From NCBI GenBank assembly GCA_903918045.1, contig CAIXCY010000230.1, forward strand, positions 1-64,000: a stretch of 64,000 nt of DNA. The letters run 5' to 3'. Position numbers and translations under genes: made by a program. The notes under the pieces were generated by a model, which searched no databases, had not been told where the DNA came from, and saw nothing but the letters and a program-made list of their open reading frames with translations. Below are positions 53,996-62,888 of this stretch, in pieces; the first letter of the stretch is position 1, and every line of letters begins with the position of its first letter. This DNA is from an uncultured Bacteroidia bacterium. Its GTDB lineage: Bacteria; Bacteroidota; Bacteroidia; Bacteroidales; Prolixibacteraceae.

Positions 53996-54793
53996 TTATT
54001 TCTCAGACCCTTCAATGAGTTTAAGTTCTGATTTATTATTCGTCAGAATAGTATGGTTAAAATATTCGTTATTTGGAAGTTGCAGGGTGTAATTCCGAAC
54101 ATAGGCCACCGATACCTCTCCGCTTAAGATTAAGCAATTCAGCAGGTGACCACCCTTCGTTTTGTCTTTTGAAAGAAAGTGGAAATGGTAAGCATCCATA
54201 TTGACCTCCTTGAGGTATTTGGGAAACTTATAGCCAAGCAGCACTCCATCCTGATCTGTTAATGTAAAAACCCCCTGCTTCTTATACGCCTCGATCAATC
54301 GTTTATAGGGCTTCTCCTGTTTTGGAACGCTTCGAACGACAACCGAATCAAACTTGCCGGAAATTTGGTAAGCGTAGATCATATTGGGCCTTGCAAGGAT
54401 ACTATCCAGGTGGTTCTCAAGGTCCTTTATTTTTACCGGATACTTAATCCGGATGACCGTATCAGCCTTGAAATTACAGATTGCGGCGAAAGGAGTCTTC
54501 ACAGAATCGGTCATCGTTAAAATCCGGGAATCGGATGTCGCCTTGTAACATTGACCCTCGAAGAGGATTAATTCACCATCAAGGGCATTAAATGTTCCGA
54601 TCCCGAAATTGCCATGCTGCTTCAATTCTCCAACGGTCAATTCTCCGTCATATACCCCCTCCAACAAGGCGCTTAGTGTGGAATATTGGAAAATTGAATT
54701 TGATTTCAACCCGACCGGATGATTTTCGCGGATGCAACCTGAGAAACCAAAAATTGTGATAACGACCAGAATATTTGCGATAACGAACCTCAT
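53996..54793 (-). CDS. Alpha-acetolactate decarboxylase with lipoprotein signal
   Basis: The enzyme turns 2-acetolactate into acetoin. The 265 residues contain the family signatures L-L-E-G-V-Y-D-G-E-L-T, H-G-N-F-G-I-G-T-F-N-A-L-D-G-E and the zinc histidines H203 and H205 (Y-H-F-H-F) with H216 (G-G-H-L). Residues 1-20 are a lipoprotein signal ending F-S-G-C, so it appears to be secreted and membrane-anchored. Most studied enzymes are cytoplasmic or (in Gram-positives) exported without a lipid anchor. It is the last gene of a five-gene envelope cluster. The physiological substrate may differ from acetolactate. Confidence 0.85.
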   Translation of the reverse strand: MRFVIANILVVITIFGFSGCIRENHPVGLKSNSIFQYSTLSALLEGVYDGELTVGELKQHGNFGIGTFNALDGELILFEGQCYKATSDSRILTMTDSVKTPFAAICNFKADTVIRIKYPVKIKDLENHLDSILARPNMIYAYQISGKFDSVVVRSVPKQEKPYKRLIEAYKKQGVFTLTDQDGVLLGYKFPKYLKEVNMDAYHFHFLSKDKTKGGHLLNCLILSGEVSVAYVRNYTLQLPNNEYFNHTILTNNKSELKLIEGSEK

Positions 54794-54878
54794 TTCATTG
54801 ACTTTTAGAGGTAACGAAATACAACAGTAATTTGTTTAACGTTTATACTCAGAAATGAAAGTCAGTAGCCGGGAATTC

Positions 54879-55580
54879 TTAAAAATCTATCGGGATCTTA
54901 TTTGATAGAATGAGGTTCCAGGCTGCAATAAATCCGGCTTCATCAGCGATCTGAATCTTGTTTTTCCGAAGGACTCTTTTGGCAAGTTTTTGATTCGGCT
55001 TACTAAATTTTGAAAGCAACGAACTTCGGGTTAATTTAAGTGGCAGATATCCCTTTTCAGGAGAATAAGCATAGTATTTAAAAGAGGACTCATAATTTAA
55101 ACCTGATTTACTAATTGAGGTGTCACAGGTCTCCAGATCTGCCTTCCGGTAACAAAGTAACGATATTCTTCCTCCGCTCAATACTTCGAAAAACCGTTCT
55201 TCGTGCAGATAACCATCATAATATTGCCGTCTGAATACCCTTTTTATCCCATCTTCCTGGGTGAAGGAAAATCCTTTAAGACTGATTTTATCGATGATAA
55301 TATGACTTGAATTGGCGTTGTTAAAATAAATTATCTCGTCGCGCAAACTGTTGTATCGCAGCTTCAGGTTCTCAATTTTTGAGCCGTCGTTGAATTCAAT
55401 TTCGCCGCTGGCGAACTTGTCATTTAAAAATGGTTTCCCGGGATAAGAGGCGAAAGGGGTAAAGCGGGCACCCTTAATTTTTTCGGAATTCAGGTTGTTT
55501 GGTACCTCTTCCTGCGCCACAAGTACTGTGGACACCAACGACAGGATCAGGGCAATTAGAGTTGGAATTCGGATAATCAT
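54879..55580 (-). CDS. Exported protein of unknown function
   Basis: A 233-residue protein. I chose ATG 55580 because a signal peptide begins there (M-I-I-R-I-P-T-L-I-A-L-I ... V-A-Q); an ATG at 55694 would overlap the upstream gene and add 38 residues. The mature part has N-D-G-S-K-I-E-N-L-K-L-R-Y-N, a pattern seen in many uncharacterised Bacteroidota exported proteins. It starts one base after the stop of the upstream gene, so it belongs to the same operon as the TonB receptor. No function can be named. Confidence 0.7.
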   Translation of the reverse strand: MIIRIPTLIALILSLVSTVLVAQEEVPNNLNSEKIKGARFTPFASYPGKPFLNDKFASGEIEFNDGSKIENLKLRYNSLRDEIIYFNNANSSHIIIDKISLKGFSFTQEDGIKRVFRRQYYDGYLHEERFFEVLSGGRISLLCYRKADLETCDTSISKSGLNYESSFKYYAYSPEKGYLPLKLTRSSLLSKFSKPNQKLAKRVLRKNKIQIADEAGFIAAWNLILSNKIPIDF

Positions 55581-55581
55581 A

Positions 55582-57195
55582 TTATTTAACTTCAAAAAAT
55601 TGTTCTTTACAATAAATTTCTCCATTAGCTGATTTTCCCCTGATGACCACCTTGTAATGTCCGCAGATATCGGAAGTTTGAAAGTCCATTTCAAGCTTAC
55701 CTTCAGGTTTTAAGGAGGGTTTCCATAACAGTACCTGACGCAGGTCTGGTTCGTTAAACGGAAGTTCGGAAGGGGTGTATGAAGTGGTCTGGAGCTGAAT
55801 GGCATCCAGATTAAGTTTGATCAGTTCATCAGATACTGCAGGACGTGAATAATCGGGTTTCGAGCTGCGAATTGCAATTACACCAGGGAAACTGAGATCG
55901 CCGAAAAATCTTTCTGATTGGCAGATTTCAACGTTATCAATCTCTTTGGATCCCATCGATTTAATTAAGTTTAGATCATGTATTGGGATTCCGTCAAGCA
56001 GCAAAAGCGGTGGCTGAAGAAAGAAATTCTGCTGAGCACTATTATTAACCAGCAGGACAGGTATTCGGTTGTAGGTTCGAAATTTCACTCCGGGTAACAA
56101 CTCGCGTGACACTTCGCTAAAATCTGGCAGATCGGTAAATAGCTTTGGAAAGACAGTTGTAGTGGCTACCCCATAAAATGGATAAGGATCAGGTTTATGC
56201 AGCGGTGCCATTTGGATGGTAACCTCCGGCTGATTAAATATTTTGCGAAAAGTTACATTACTTGTATTTTGACTGATGCACCTTCGGAATTCGGTCGAAA
56301 AGTTTCGTGTTTCGAAGGTGAGAAAATCAACAGGGATTGTTGCCGGCTCGTTTAAAGATATCCGAACTAATTGCCTTTCCGCTTTGTCAAAGGCCTGAAT
56401 AACAATCGGAACCTTTCCATGGTAATCCTTCAAAAGGAAGTAAAACCGGCCATCTGAACCCGTAATGTAATAGTTAAATCCTGGAATTGAATCTGGAATA
56501 GAGAGATAAACGACCCCATTTTTAAATGGATGATCACTCTGGAGTTCCCGGACCACCCCTTCGAGAATAATCCCTTCTTTGTCGGTGATCGGGCTCACAG
56601 GGGAATTGCGGTTCACGAAAAAATTCTGGCCGTTATATTCCTGAAGAGTTGTTGCGATGGTCACGGATATCCCTTCAGTGGATGCCGGGCGACATTCATC
56701 CGGTAGTGCGATTGTGAAATGCCCCTTTTCCCGTGGTTTATAGCGCGATTCAATACCCTGGATCCTTAGGCCTGGAATTGGCTTTTCAATCCTTTGTTGA
56801 TCCACGACAGGTCGTGAGAAAGCATTGGATTCGGGTAAGTCGGCAAACCTGTTTGCGATATAGATTTCTTTGAGTGTATGCGTTTTATTCGTCCGTGTTG
56901 AGGTGCCAACAAAATAGCAGCCAGAGCTCAGGGAATCTGGAATATAGATAAATCCATCTGCCTGATCACCGGTGATCTTAAGGATTGCATGGGTAATCCT
57001 CATCCCTTTACCACTAAGCAGATCAATATTCACGACACCCGATTGCTCCGCCTCAGGGGCAAATACTTTAAGTAAAAGGGTTTCACCACTTGCATAAACA
57101 TCGCGGTCGGTAAAAAGGGCAAACTTCTCACTAATCTGAGGAAAACCATTAAAGCTAGTGAGAACCAGAATCACAATAATTATTTTTCTTTTCAC
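55582..57195 (-). CDS. Exported MG2/plug-like protein of the TonB receptor cluster
   Basis: A 537-residue exported protein if it starts at GTG 57195 (V-K-R-K-I-I-I-V-I-L-V-L-T); ATG 57264 would put 23 residues before this signal peptide. The N-terminus has F-T-D-R-D-V-Y-A-S-G-E-T-L-L-L-K-V, like the MG2 domain of alpha-2-macroglobulins. The C-terminal third has L-L-L-D-G-I-P-I-H-D and G-V-I-A-I-R-S-S, which match TonB-receptor plug domains. There is no barrel after the plug. It lies downstream of DUF4249 with a short gap, so it is probably part of the same outer-membrane system. Confidence 0.72.
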   Translation of the reverse strand: MKRKIIIVILVLTSFNGFPQISEKFALFTDRDVYASGETLLLKVFAPEAEQSGVVNIDLLSGKGMRITHAILKITGDQADGFIYIPDSLSSGCYFVGTSTRTNKTHTLKEIYIANRFADLPESNAFSRPVVDQQRIEKPIPGLRIQGIESRYKPREKGHFTIALPDECRPASTEGISVTIATTLQEYNGQNFFVNRNSPVSPITDKEGIILEGVVRELQSDHPFKNGVVYLSIPDSIPGFNYYITGSDGRFYFLLKDYHGKVPIVIQAFDKAERQLVRISLNEPATIPVDFLTFETRNFSTEFRRCISQNTSNVTFRKIFNQPEVTIQMAPLHKPDPYPFYGVATTTVFPKLFTDLPDFSEVSRELLPGVKFRTYNRIPVLLVNNSAQQNFFLQPPLLLLDGIPIHDLNLIKSMGSKEIDNVEICQSERFFGDLSFPGVIAIRSSKPDYSRPAVSDELIKLNLDAIQLQTTSYTPSELPFNEPDLRQVLLWKPSLKPEGKLEMDFQTSDICGHYKVVIRGKSANGEIYCKEQFFEVK

Positions 57196-57273
57196 CTTAT
57201 AGCGTTGTTTGTAAAGTAACTGAACTTGTAAACAATCAGATTTGAAATTTAAGAAGCTCAACAAAAAGATTTC

Positions 57274-58320
57274 CTATTCCCACCAGGAAGGTGGAATGGT
57301 ATCCCTCCTTCCATCAAAGGGGATATCGGGATAGCGTAATATTTCCCGCTGTACACCCTTAGAATCTGGTCCATTAAAGTATAAATAATAGCGATATTGT
57401 CGGTATGAGTTTAAATCAAAATATCCGTAAGCTATTTTGGCAGGATCTGTTTTACAGGTGATATTTCCGTAGATCTGGGTTTCAATTGGATCGAACAGAT
57501 TACCGTCAGCATTAAACTGACTATTAAGCTTCTGGTGAAAGTCGTACGAACCCTGGGAGATCCCAAACTGATCCATGATGACGATCCAGCCACTGAAGAT
57601 AGAGTCAGCTATTAGGGCTTTTGTATCATAAGTTAAAAACATAAGTGGTTGTTTCTCAATTGTACCGGTTTGAGTGAATTGCTTTGATCCTGCCAGATTG
57701 AAATTTCCACCTGCATAATAGGTTTGCCATCCGTAGTGGGTAGGAGGCGGAGGCCCCATGCCTCCTGGTGGATAAAATACCCATTCCATAACGGCTCTAG
57801 TATTGAGACGGTAATGAGCAAGGTCGGCAGTTACAGGGAGGTCAACATAAAGTTCCCTTCCGGTCTCTACATTGGCAACAAGAGCGCCAAATCCATCGAG
57901 TGAATATGTTTTGTTCGTGACGGTTTTTGAGTAAAGATCTGTAATTGATGGGTTTGGAGGCATTGTTACTATCTCTGATTCATAAGTGTCATTGTTATAA
58001 AGTATCTGCAGCTTATAATTCTGGCCAATCTCAGGGATAGTGCTGAAAGTGAAATATCCGGTTATCGTTTCTTTGCCTCGCAATATAGCACCGTTGGTGC
58101 TGATAAGTTTTATCGTTGCACCCGAAACGGGTTCACCCAACTGACTGCTGTAAAACCCTGTTGTTTTGGTCAAACGGACAAAATTTTGGAACGGATCGTT
58201 TGTTATCCTTGCCTCCACCACCAACTGACCCTGGATGGTCTCTATCTTTGGAGTGTATACTTTTTCGCATGATGTAAGGAACATCAGCAGAAGCGTGAGG
58301 TATAGGAGATTCTTAGCCAT
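57274..58320 (-). CDS. DUF4249 lipoprotein
   Basis: A 348-residue surface-type lipoprotein with lipid Cys 18 (F-L-T-S-C). The N-terminal E-T-I-Q-G-Q-L-V-V-E-A-R-I-T-N-D and P-V-S-G-A-T-I-K-L segments identify DUF4249, a family nearly always encoded next to a TonB-dependent receptor in Bacteroidota. The start codon overlaps the receptor's stop in TAATG, so the two are translationally coupled and probably form a complex, as SusD does with SusC. The ligand is unknown. A Pro-rich stretch (Y-P-P-G-G-M-G-P-P-P-P) is at about residue 190. Confidence 0.85.
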   Translation of the reverse strand: MAKNLLYLTLLLMFLTSCEKVYTPKIETIQGQLVVEARITNDPFQNFVRLTKTTGFYSSQLGEPVSGATIKLISTNGAILRGKETITGYFTFSTIPEIGQNYKLQILYNNDTYESEIVTMPPNPSITDLYSKTVTNKTYSLDGFGALVANVETGRELYVDLPVTADLAHYRLNTRAVMEWVFYPPGGMGPPPPTHYGWQTYYAGGNFNLAGSKQFTQTGTIEKQPLMFLTYDTKALIADSIFSGWIVIMDQFGISQGSYDFHQKLNSQFNADGNLFDPIETQIYGNITCKTDPAKIAYGYFDLNSYRQYRYYLYFNGPDSKGVQREILRYPDIPFDGRRDTIPPSWWE

Positions 58321-61049
58321 TAGAATTTAAAATTGTAGGTGATCGATGGGACGGGGACCCCTATGATTGATAGTTGGTAGATTGAATACTCCGTTTTATC
58401 CATCGTTTGTACCGAGGGATCTTTTCGGTAAAAGACTGAGTAAGGATTTTTACGTCCGTAAAGATTGTAGATAGAGAATGTCCAGCTCCCTTTCCACATC
58501 CTTTTTTTACGAAGGTTCTCATCCAGTGTTATACCTACATCCATCCGGTGATAGGCAGGCATGCGGTATTTGTTTCTGTCGGAATAGATCACCACTTCAT
58601 TTCCCCCGTAGGAATATTTTTGCTCCGGAAGGGTAATTGGACGTCCGCTTGACAAAACAAAGTTCCCTGAAAATCGCCAGCGGCGGCTGATCTTGTAATT
58701 TATTACCGCGGAGAAGTCGTGCGGTTTATCATAGACCGAAGGGTAAAAGGCTCCGTGGTTAATTTTTTCATCCGCAAACTGACCATTGGCTTGCTGGAAT
58801 GCCCTAGAATAGGTATAGCTCATCCAACCGTTCAAACGTCCGGAACTCTTTTTCAGAAGAAATTCAAGGCCATAGGAATAACCCTGTCCGGTTAAAAGGG
58901 CTGATTCGATATAATTATTCATAAGTAGCCGGGCGCCGTTTTTGTAATCCAAAAGATTCTGAAGCTTTTTATAATATACTTCAACAGAAGTCTCAAACAA
59001 GGCATTTGCAGGATTCTTGAAAAACCCAAGAGCAATCTGATCGTTAATCAGCGGGGCCAGATTTCTGTCGGCTGATTTCCAGTAATCGGCAGGTGAAATT
59101 ACTGCAGTATTCGAAATCTGACTTACAAACTGATGTATTCGCTGATAGCTTAACCTCACTGACCCTCCATTATCCAGATTATATTTTAAAGCCAGCCGCG
59201 GCTCCAGACCATTGTATGCTTTTATAATAGCTCCTGATTTATATACAGTTGAATCAATAATCGAGGCAGGGCTTCTCGATATTCCCGGAGCATAATTGTA
59301 TGCAACTCCTGCACCGTAGTTCATGAATTGCGTGAATCGGAAACCTGCATTAATGACGATTTTTTCGGAGAGGGCAAAATCATCGTCTGCAAACAGCGCC
59401 AGTTCAGCCGATTTTTCGCGGCGCATAGTTGTCTCAATAACATTCGTGATGGCATTGGCAGCATTGATCTTTCCAGGGTTAATCCAATACCCAATGGCCT
59501 GAATTCCTGTATTAATCCGGTGTTTTTCATTAGGATAAAGGGAAATTGTATATTTAAGACTGCCATATTGAATGTTTGATTTCAAGGTATAATCGTTGGC
59601 AGGAAGTACCGGATCTTTCTGGTTCACCTCCAGATTGTATTTCGAGTAGGCCAGGCTTAGATTCGAGAGCGTTTTTTCTGACAGGTTTAATTTCCAGTTC
59701 AGTGAGCCGAGTGTATTCCCGTAATTATAGAGTGAGCTGGTGTTTAGATTAAAGATGTCAGCGCTTATGTAACCCATTAATTTCAAGTGATTTCTAGGAC
59801 TGAATTCGATGTTTGCGCTGCCATTCAGATCATAAAAATGGGCTACACTGTTCAGAAAGGTAGGATTCTTTGTCTGGTGGAGTAACCAGTCGGAATAGCT
59901 GCTTCTTCCTCCGATGAGAAACGTGCTTTTTTTCTTTTTAGCTAATGGACCCTCTACAGTCAGCCGACTACTAATCAGGCCTAACCCGCCATTGATCTGA
60001 AGGTGGTTGTTGTTTCCGTTTTTTAGCTGAACATCCATTACCGAGGAGATCCGTTCACCATAGAATGCAGGAATTCCCCCTTTGTAAAGTGTCACATCTT
60101 CAACTACATCGGGGTTTATCATCGAAAAAAAGCCAAATAAATGAGTCGTATTGAAGACCGGAGAACCATCCAGTAAAACAAGGTTCTGATCGGTGTTCCC
60201 CCCCCGGACATTAAATCCGGAAGACATCTCACCAACACTCTGAACTCCGGGCATCATCACGATACTCTTAATCAAATCGGCCTCACCCATCAGCACCGGT
60301 AGCTCTTTGATCATAATGGCAGACATTTTTATCATGCTCATCTGAGCCTTCGAAGCTTTGGAATTTTCTCCCACTACAGTAACCTCTGCAATGGCATGAG
60401 TCTGCTCAAACAGCTCAAAATCGGCCTTGCCATCCTCGATAAGATTCAGTTTCTGAACCTCATCCTCAAAACTCATAAATGAGACTTTAAGATGCATCTC
60501 ACCTGTTGGCAGTTCGATTGTATACCGACCCTTCTGGTCAGTTGCGACCCCAACCTTGGTTTCCGGATTGTAAACCACTGCCCCCGATAACGGTTCTCCG
60601 GTCTTCCCCTCTAAAACGCGGCCACGAAGTTTGGCCCGCAGGTATCGCCCCTGGTTCAGGGGATCTCCAATGGTAAGAAGATGCAACTTCCCTTCCCCTT
60701 CAGTCATACCAGCCTGACTATTTGACGGGTATACAACTACCGAATTATCCTGAAAGAACTTGAAATTTAACTTCTTGCCTCTAAAAGTCTGGTTTAAAAC
60801 CTGGATAAGGGGCAACTCTTTGAAGGTTCCGGTGACTTCAATTGATTTAATCCACTCTTCCTTATAGAAAAACCGGATCCCAGAGGATTGCTTCAATGAA
60901 TTGAAAAACTCAGGTAATGGTGTATTGTCAAAACTGCCGGTAATCTTCAGCTCCTGAATCTCTTGCGATTCGCCCTTCTGAGTAGCAGAAATGATCGTAA
61001 TAAGCAGAATTAGAGTGTGATATAAATATCTAAATTGAAAATGCTTCAC
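58320..61049 (-). CDS. TonB-dependent receptor with STN and carboxypeptidase-like domains
   Basis: A 909-residue outer-membrane receptor. After the signal peptide (ends G-E-S-Q) comes an STN domain (about 35-110; F-N-S-L-K-Q-S-S-G-I-R-F-F-Y), a carboxypeptidase-like regulatory domain (about 140-225; R-G-R-V-L-E-G-K-T-G-E-P-L) and a plug with G-F-N-V-R-G-G-N-T-D and L-V-L-L-D-G-S-P-V-F. A barrel follows, to the C-terminal Y-N-F-K-F. STN-bearing receptors often signal to an anti-sigma factor, but no sigma or anti-sigma gene is in the window. A tract of eight C (plus strand, about 60198-60205) codes for the R-G-G part. Confidence 0.9.
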   Translation of the reverse strand: MKHFQFRYLYHTLILLITIISATQKGESQEIQELKITGSFDNTPLPEFFNSLKQSSGIRFFYKEEWIKSIEVTGTFKELPLIQVLNQTFRGKKLNFKFFQDNSVVVYPSNSQAGMTEGEGKLHLLTIGDPLNQGRYLRAKLRGRVLEGKTGEPLSGAVVYNPETKVGVATDQKGRYTIELPTGEMHLKVSFMSFEDEVQKLNLIEDGKADFELFEQTHAIAEVTVVGENSKASKAQMSMIKMSAIMIKELPVLMGEADLIKSIVMMPGVQSVGEMSSGFNVRGGNTDQNLVLLDGSPVFNTTHLFGFFSMINPDVVEDVTLYKGGIPAFYGERISSVMDVQLKNGNNNHLQINGGLGLISSRLTVEGPLAKKKKSTFLIGGRSSYSDWLLHQTKNPTFLNSVAHFYDLNGSANIEFSPRNHLKLMGYISADIFNLNTSSLYNYGNTLGSLNWKLNLSEKTLSNLSLAYSKYNLEVNQKDPVLPANDYTLKSNIQYGSLKYTISLYPNEKHRINTGIQAIGYWINPGKINAANAITNVIETTMRREKSAELALFADDDFALSEKIVINAGFRFTQFMNYGAGVAYNYAPGISRSPASIIDSTVYKSGAIIKAYNGLEPRLALKYNLDNGGSVRLSYQRIHQFVSQISNTAVISPADYWKSADRNLAPLINDQIALGFFKNPANALFETSVEVYYKKLQNLLDYKNGARLLMNNYIESALLTGQGYSYGLEFLLKKSSGRLNGWMSYTYSRAFQQANGQFADEKINHGAFYPSVYDKPHDFSAVINYKISRRWRFSGNFVLSSGRPITLPEQKYSYGGNEVVIYSDRNKYRMPAYHRMDVGITLDENLRKKRMWKGSWTFSIYNLYGRKNPYSVFYRKDPSVQTMDKTEYSIYQLSIIGVPVPSITYNFKF

Positions 61050-61308
61050 AATTTGGGGTTGTCTGAAGAATAAAAAATGACGCTAATCGGTGAAGTAAAA
61101 GTAGAACTTTATATAATATTATATATTGAATAAAATCAGGAAAAGTAATTTGCGGTTTATATTTATTAAGTCCGGATAAGCATTCTTAATCTGTCTAATT
61201 TTCAGCTGGTAATAATCGTATTTTAGAGATGAGGGAATAGAATAGCAGATAAGCATATTATCTGATTGGAATTATCATTTTGTTCAGCGGCATGATTTAA
61301 GGGCACTA

Positions 61309-62655
61309 TCATCCGATCCCCGGCAATTCCATACCGGTTATTGTACGGTAAAGATTCAGCGCAAAAAGATCGGTCATTCCGGACACAAAATCGACCACCG
61401 ATTGTATTTTTCCGTACATGGTCTGATCGGGATTAGTATACTGGGAAGGGATCAGAGATAAAAGTTTTTTGGATAGAAAACTGTCCGGTTCAACCACCGC
61501 TGAAATAAATGCCTCGAGTAAGGTCCCAAGGATCTTATACCCGGCTATTTCAATTTCGACAACTGCCCTGTCGTTATAAATTTTATCGAATGAGACCTCT
61601 TTTACAAGGTCCATAGCCTGCTTTGATGGTTCCGGCAAGGAGTTGAACAGCGGAATTATATTATCCGTCCTTTGGTCCTCATTAATTCGGGAAATAAACT
61701 GCGTCGCGCATTCTCTTGTGAGTTTTCCGATGACCATGGCGCGGAAGTAGGCAATCCTTTCATTTTCATCACTTACAAGTTTCAGATTGGCAGCTATATT
61801 GTTAAGGGTTTCCAGATCCTCGATGGGATTGAAGAAATTCAGGAAAAGCGTTTCTGTTTCGGAGTAGGTAAGAATTTTCAGTTTATGGGCATCCTCAACA
61901 TCCATAATCTGGTAGCAAATATCATCGGCAGCTTCGACAAGGTAAACAAGGGGATGGCGCATGTATTGCAAAGGGCTATCAGAGAGTTGAACCATGCCAA
62001 GTTGGGTCGCGATTTTTCGGAACAGCTCTTTTTCACTTTGAAAAAATCCAAATTTGGGTTTTCCTCCGGCGAGGGATGACTCGAAGGGGTATTTTACAAT
62101 GCTCGCCAATGTACTGTAAGTCAGTGCAAATCCACCGTTCCGTTTCCCTGAAAACTGATGGCTTAGCACTCTGAAAGCGTTTGCATTTCCTTCAAAACAG
62201 GTAAAATCGGTCCATTGTTCTTTCGTAACCTCGAATTGATATTTTGCACCTCCTCCTCTTTTGAAAAAATCGGCAATTGCATATTCCCCCGAATGTCCGA
62301 ACGGGGGGTTGCCCAGATCATGGGCGAGACAGGCGGCCGAAACAATCGAACCAATTTCACTGGTCATATTTTGCAACAGCGGGTCTGCGCTTTTTTTTAT
62401 GGCTGAGGCTACCAGATTGCCCAACGAACGGCCAACACTGGCCACCTCAAGAGAATGAGTTAACCTGTTATGGACAAAAATACTTCCAGGAAGGGGGAAG
62501 ACCTGTGTCTTATCCTGCAGCCGTCTGAACGGGGAGGAGAAGATGATCCGGTCATAATCTCTTTGAAAGATCGAACGAATATCGTCCTCATTTTGAAAAA
62601 TCCGATCTTCGAGTCCAAGCCGGCAGTCGGCAATCAGGGTATCCCATTTTATCAT
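61309..62655 (-). CDS. dgt: dGTPase-like HD-domain triphosphohydrolase
   Basis: Hydrolyses dGTP or other dNTPs to nucleoside and triphosphate. The protein is 448 residues from ATG 62655; an in-frame TTG at 62682 would add nine residues. The family marker S-P-F-R-R-L-Q-D-K-T-Q-V-F-P is near the N-terminus. The HD motif is built from H in R-L-T-H-S-L-E-V, then H-D-L-G-N-P-P-F-G-H-S-G-E, and the later D-D-I-C-Y-Q-I-M-D-V-E-D-A-H. Family members control dNTP pools and can restrict phage; no such role is indicated by context. Confidence 0.93.
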   Translation of the reverse strand: MIKWDTLIADCRLGLEDRIFQNEDDIRSIFQRDYDRIIFSSPFRRLQDKTQVFPLPGSIFVHNRLTHSLEVASVGRSLGNLVASAIKKSADPLLQNMTSEIGSIVSAACLAHDLGNPPFGHSGEYAIADFFKRGGGAKYQFEVTKEQWTDFTCFEGNANAFRVLSHQFSGKRNGGFALTYSTLASIVKYPFESSLAGGKPKFGFFQSEKELFRKIATQLGMVQLSDSPLQYMRHPLVYLVEAADDICYQIMDVEDAHKLKILTYSETETLFLNFFNPIEDLETLNNIAANLKLVSDENERIAYFRAMVIGKLTRECATQFISRINEDQRTDNIIPLFNSLPEPSKQAMDLVKEVSFDKIYNDRAVVEIEIAGYKILGTLLEAFISAVVEPDSFLSKKLLSLIPSQYTNPDQTMYGKIQSVVDFVSGMTDLFALNLYRTITGMELPGIG

Positions 62656-62837
62656 TTCGATTGTTTCTATTTCAGTGTTCAATTGTATTTTAAGAGATTT
62701 ACCCGGGTACTTTGCGAATGACTTCCTGCTTGCAACTACTTACCCAAATGAGGCGCCTCTTCTCCCTCCTCTACTCCAATTCTGCCCTAATATTTCTACG
62801 CCCAAAGTTCATCATTTTTTGAGGATTTAAAAATATG

Positions 62838-62868
62838 TTTGTTCATTACCCAATATTGGATACCTTCG
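62838..62868 (+). promoter_or_regulatory. Promoter of the PiT-family transporter
   Basis: TTTG at 62838-62841 and TACCTTCG at 62861-62868 are separated by 19 bases, the expected Bacteroidota -33/-7 spacing. The leader to ATG 62889 is short. Confidence 0.6.
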
Positions 62869-62888
62869 CAGGATTTTTTTTATAAAGT

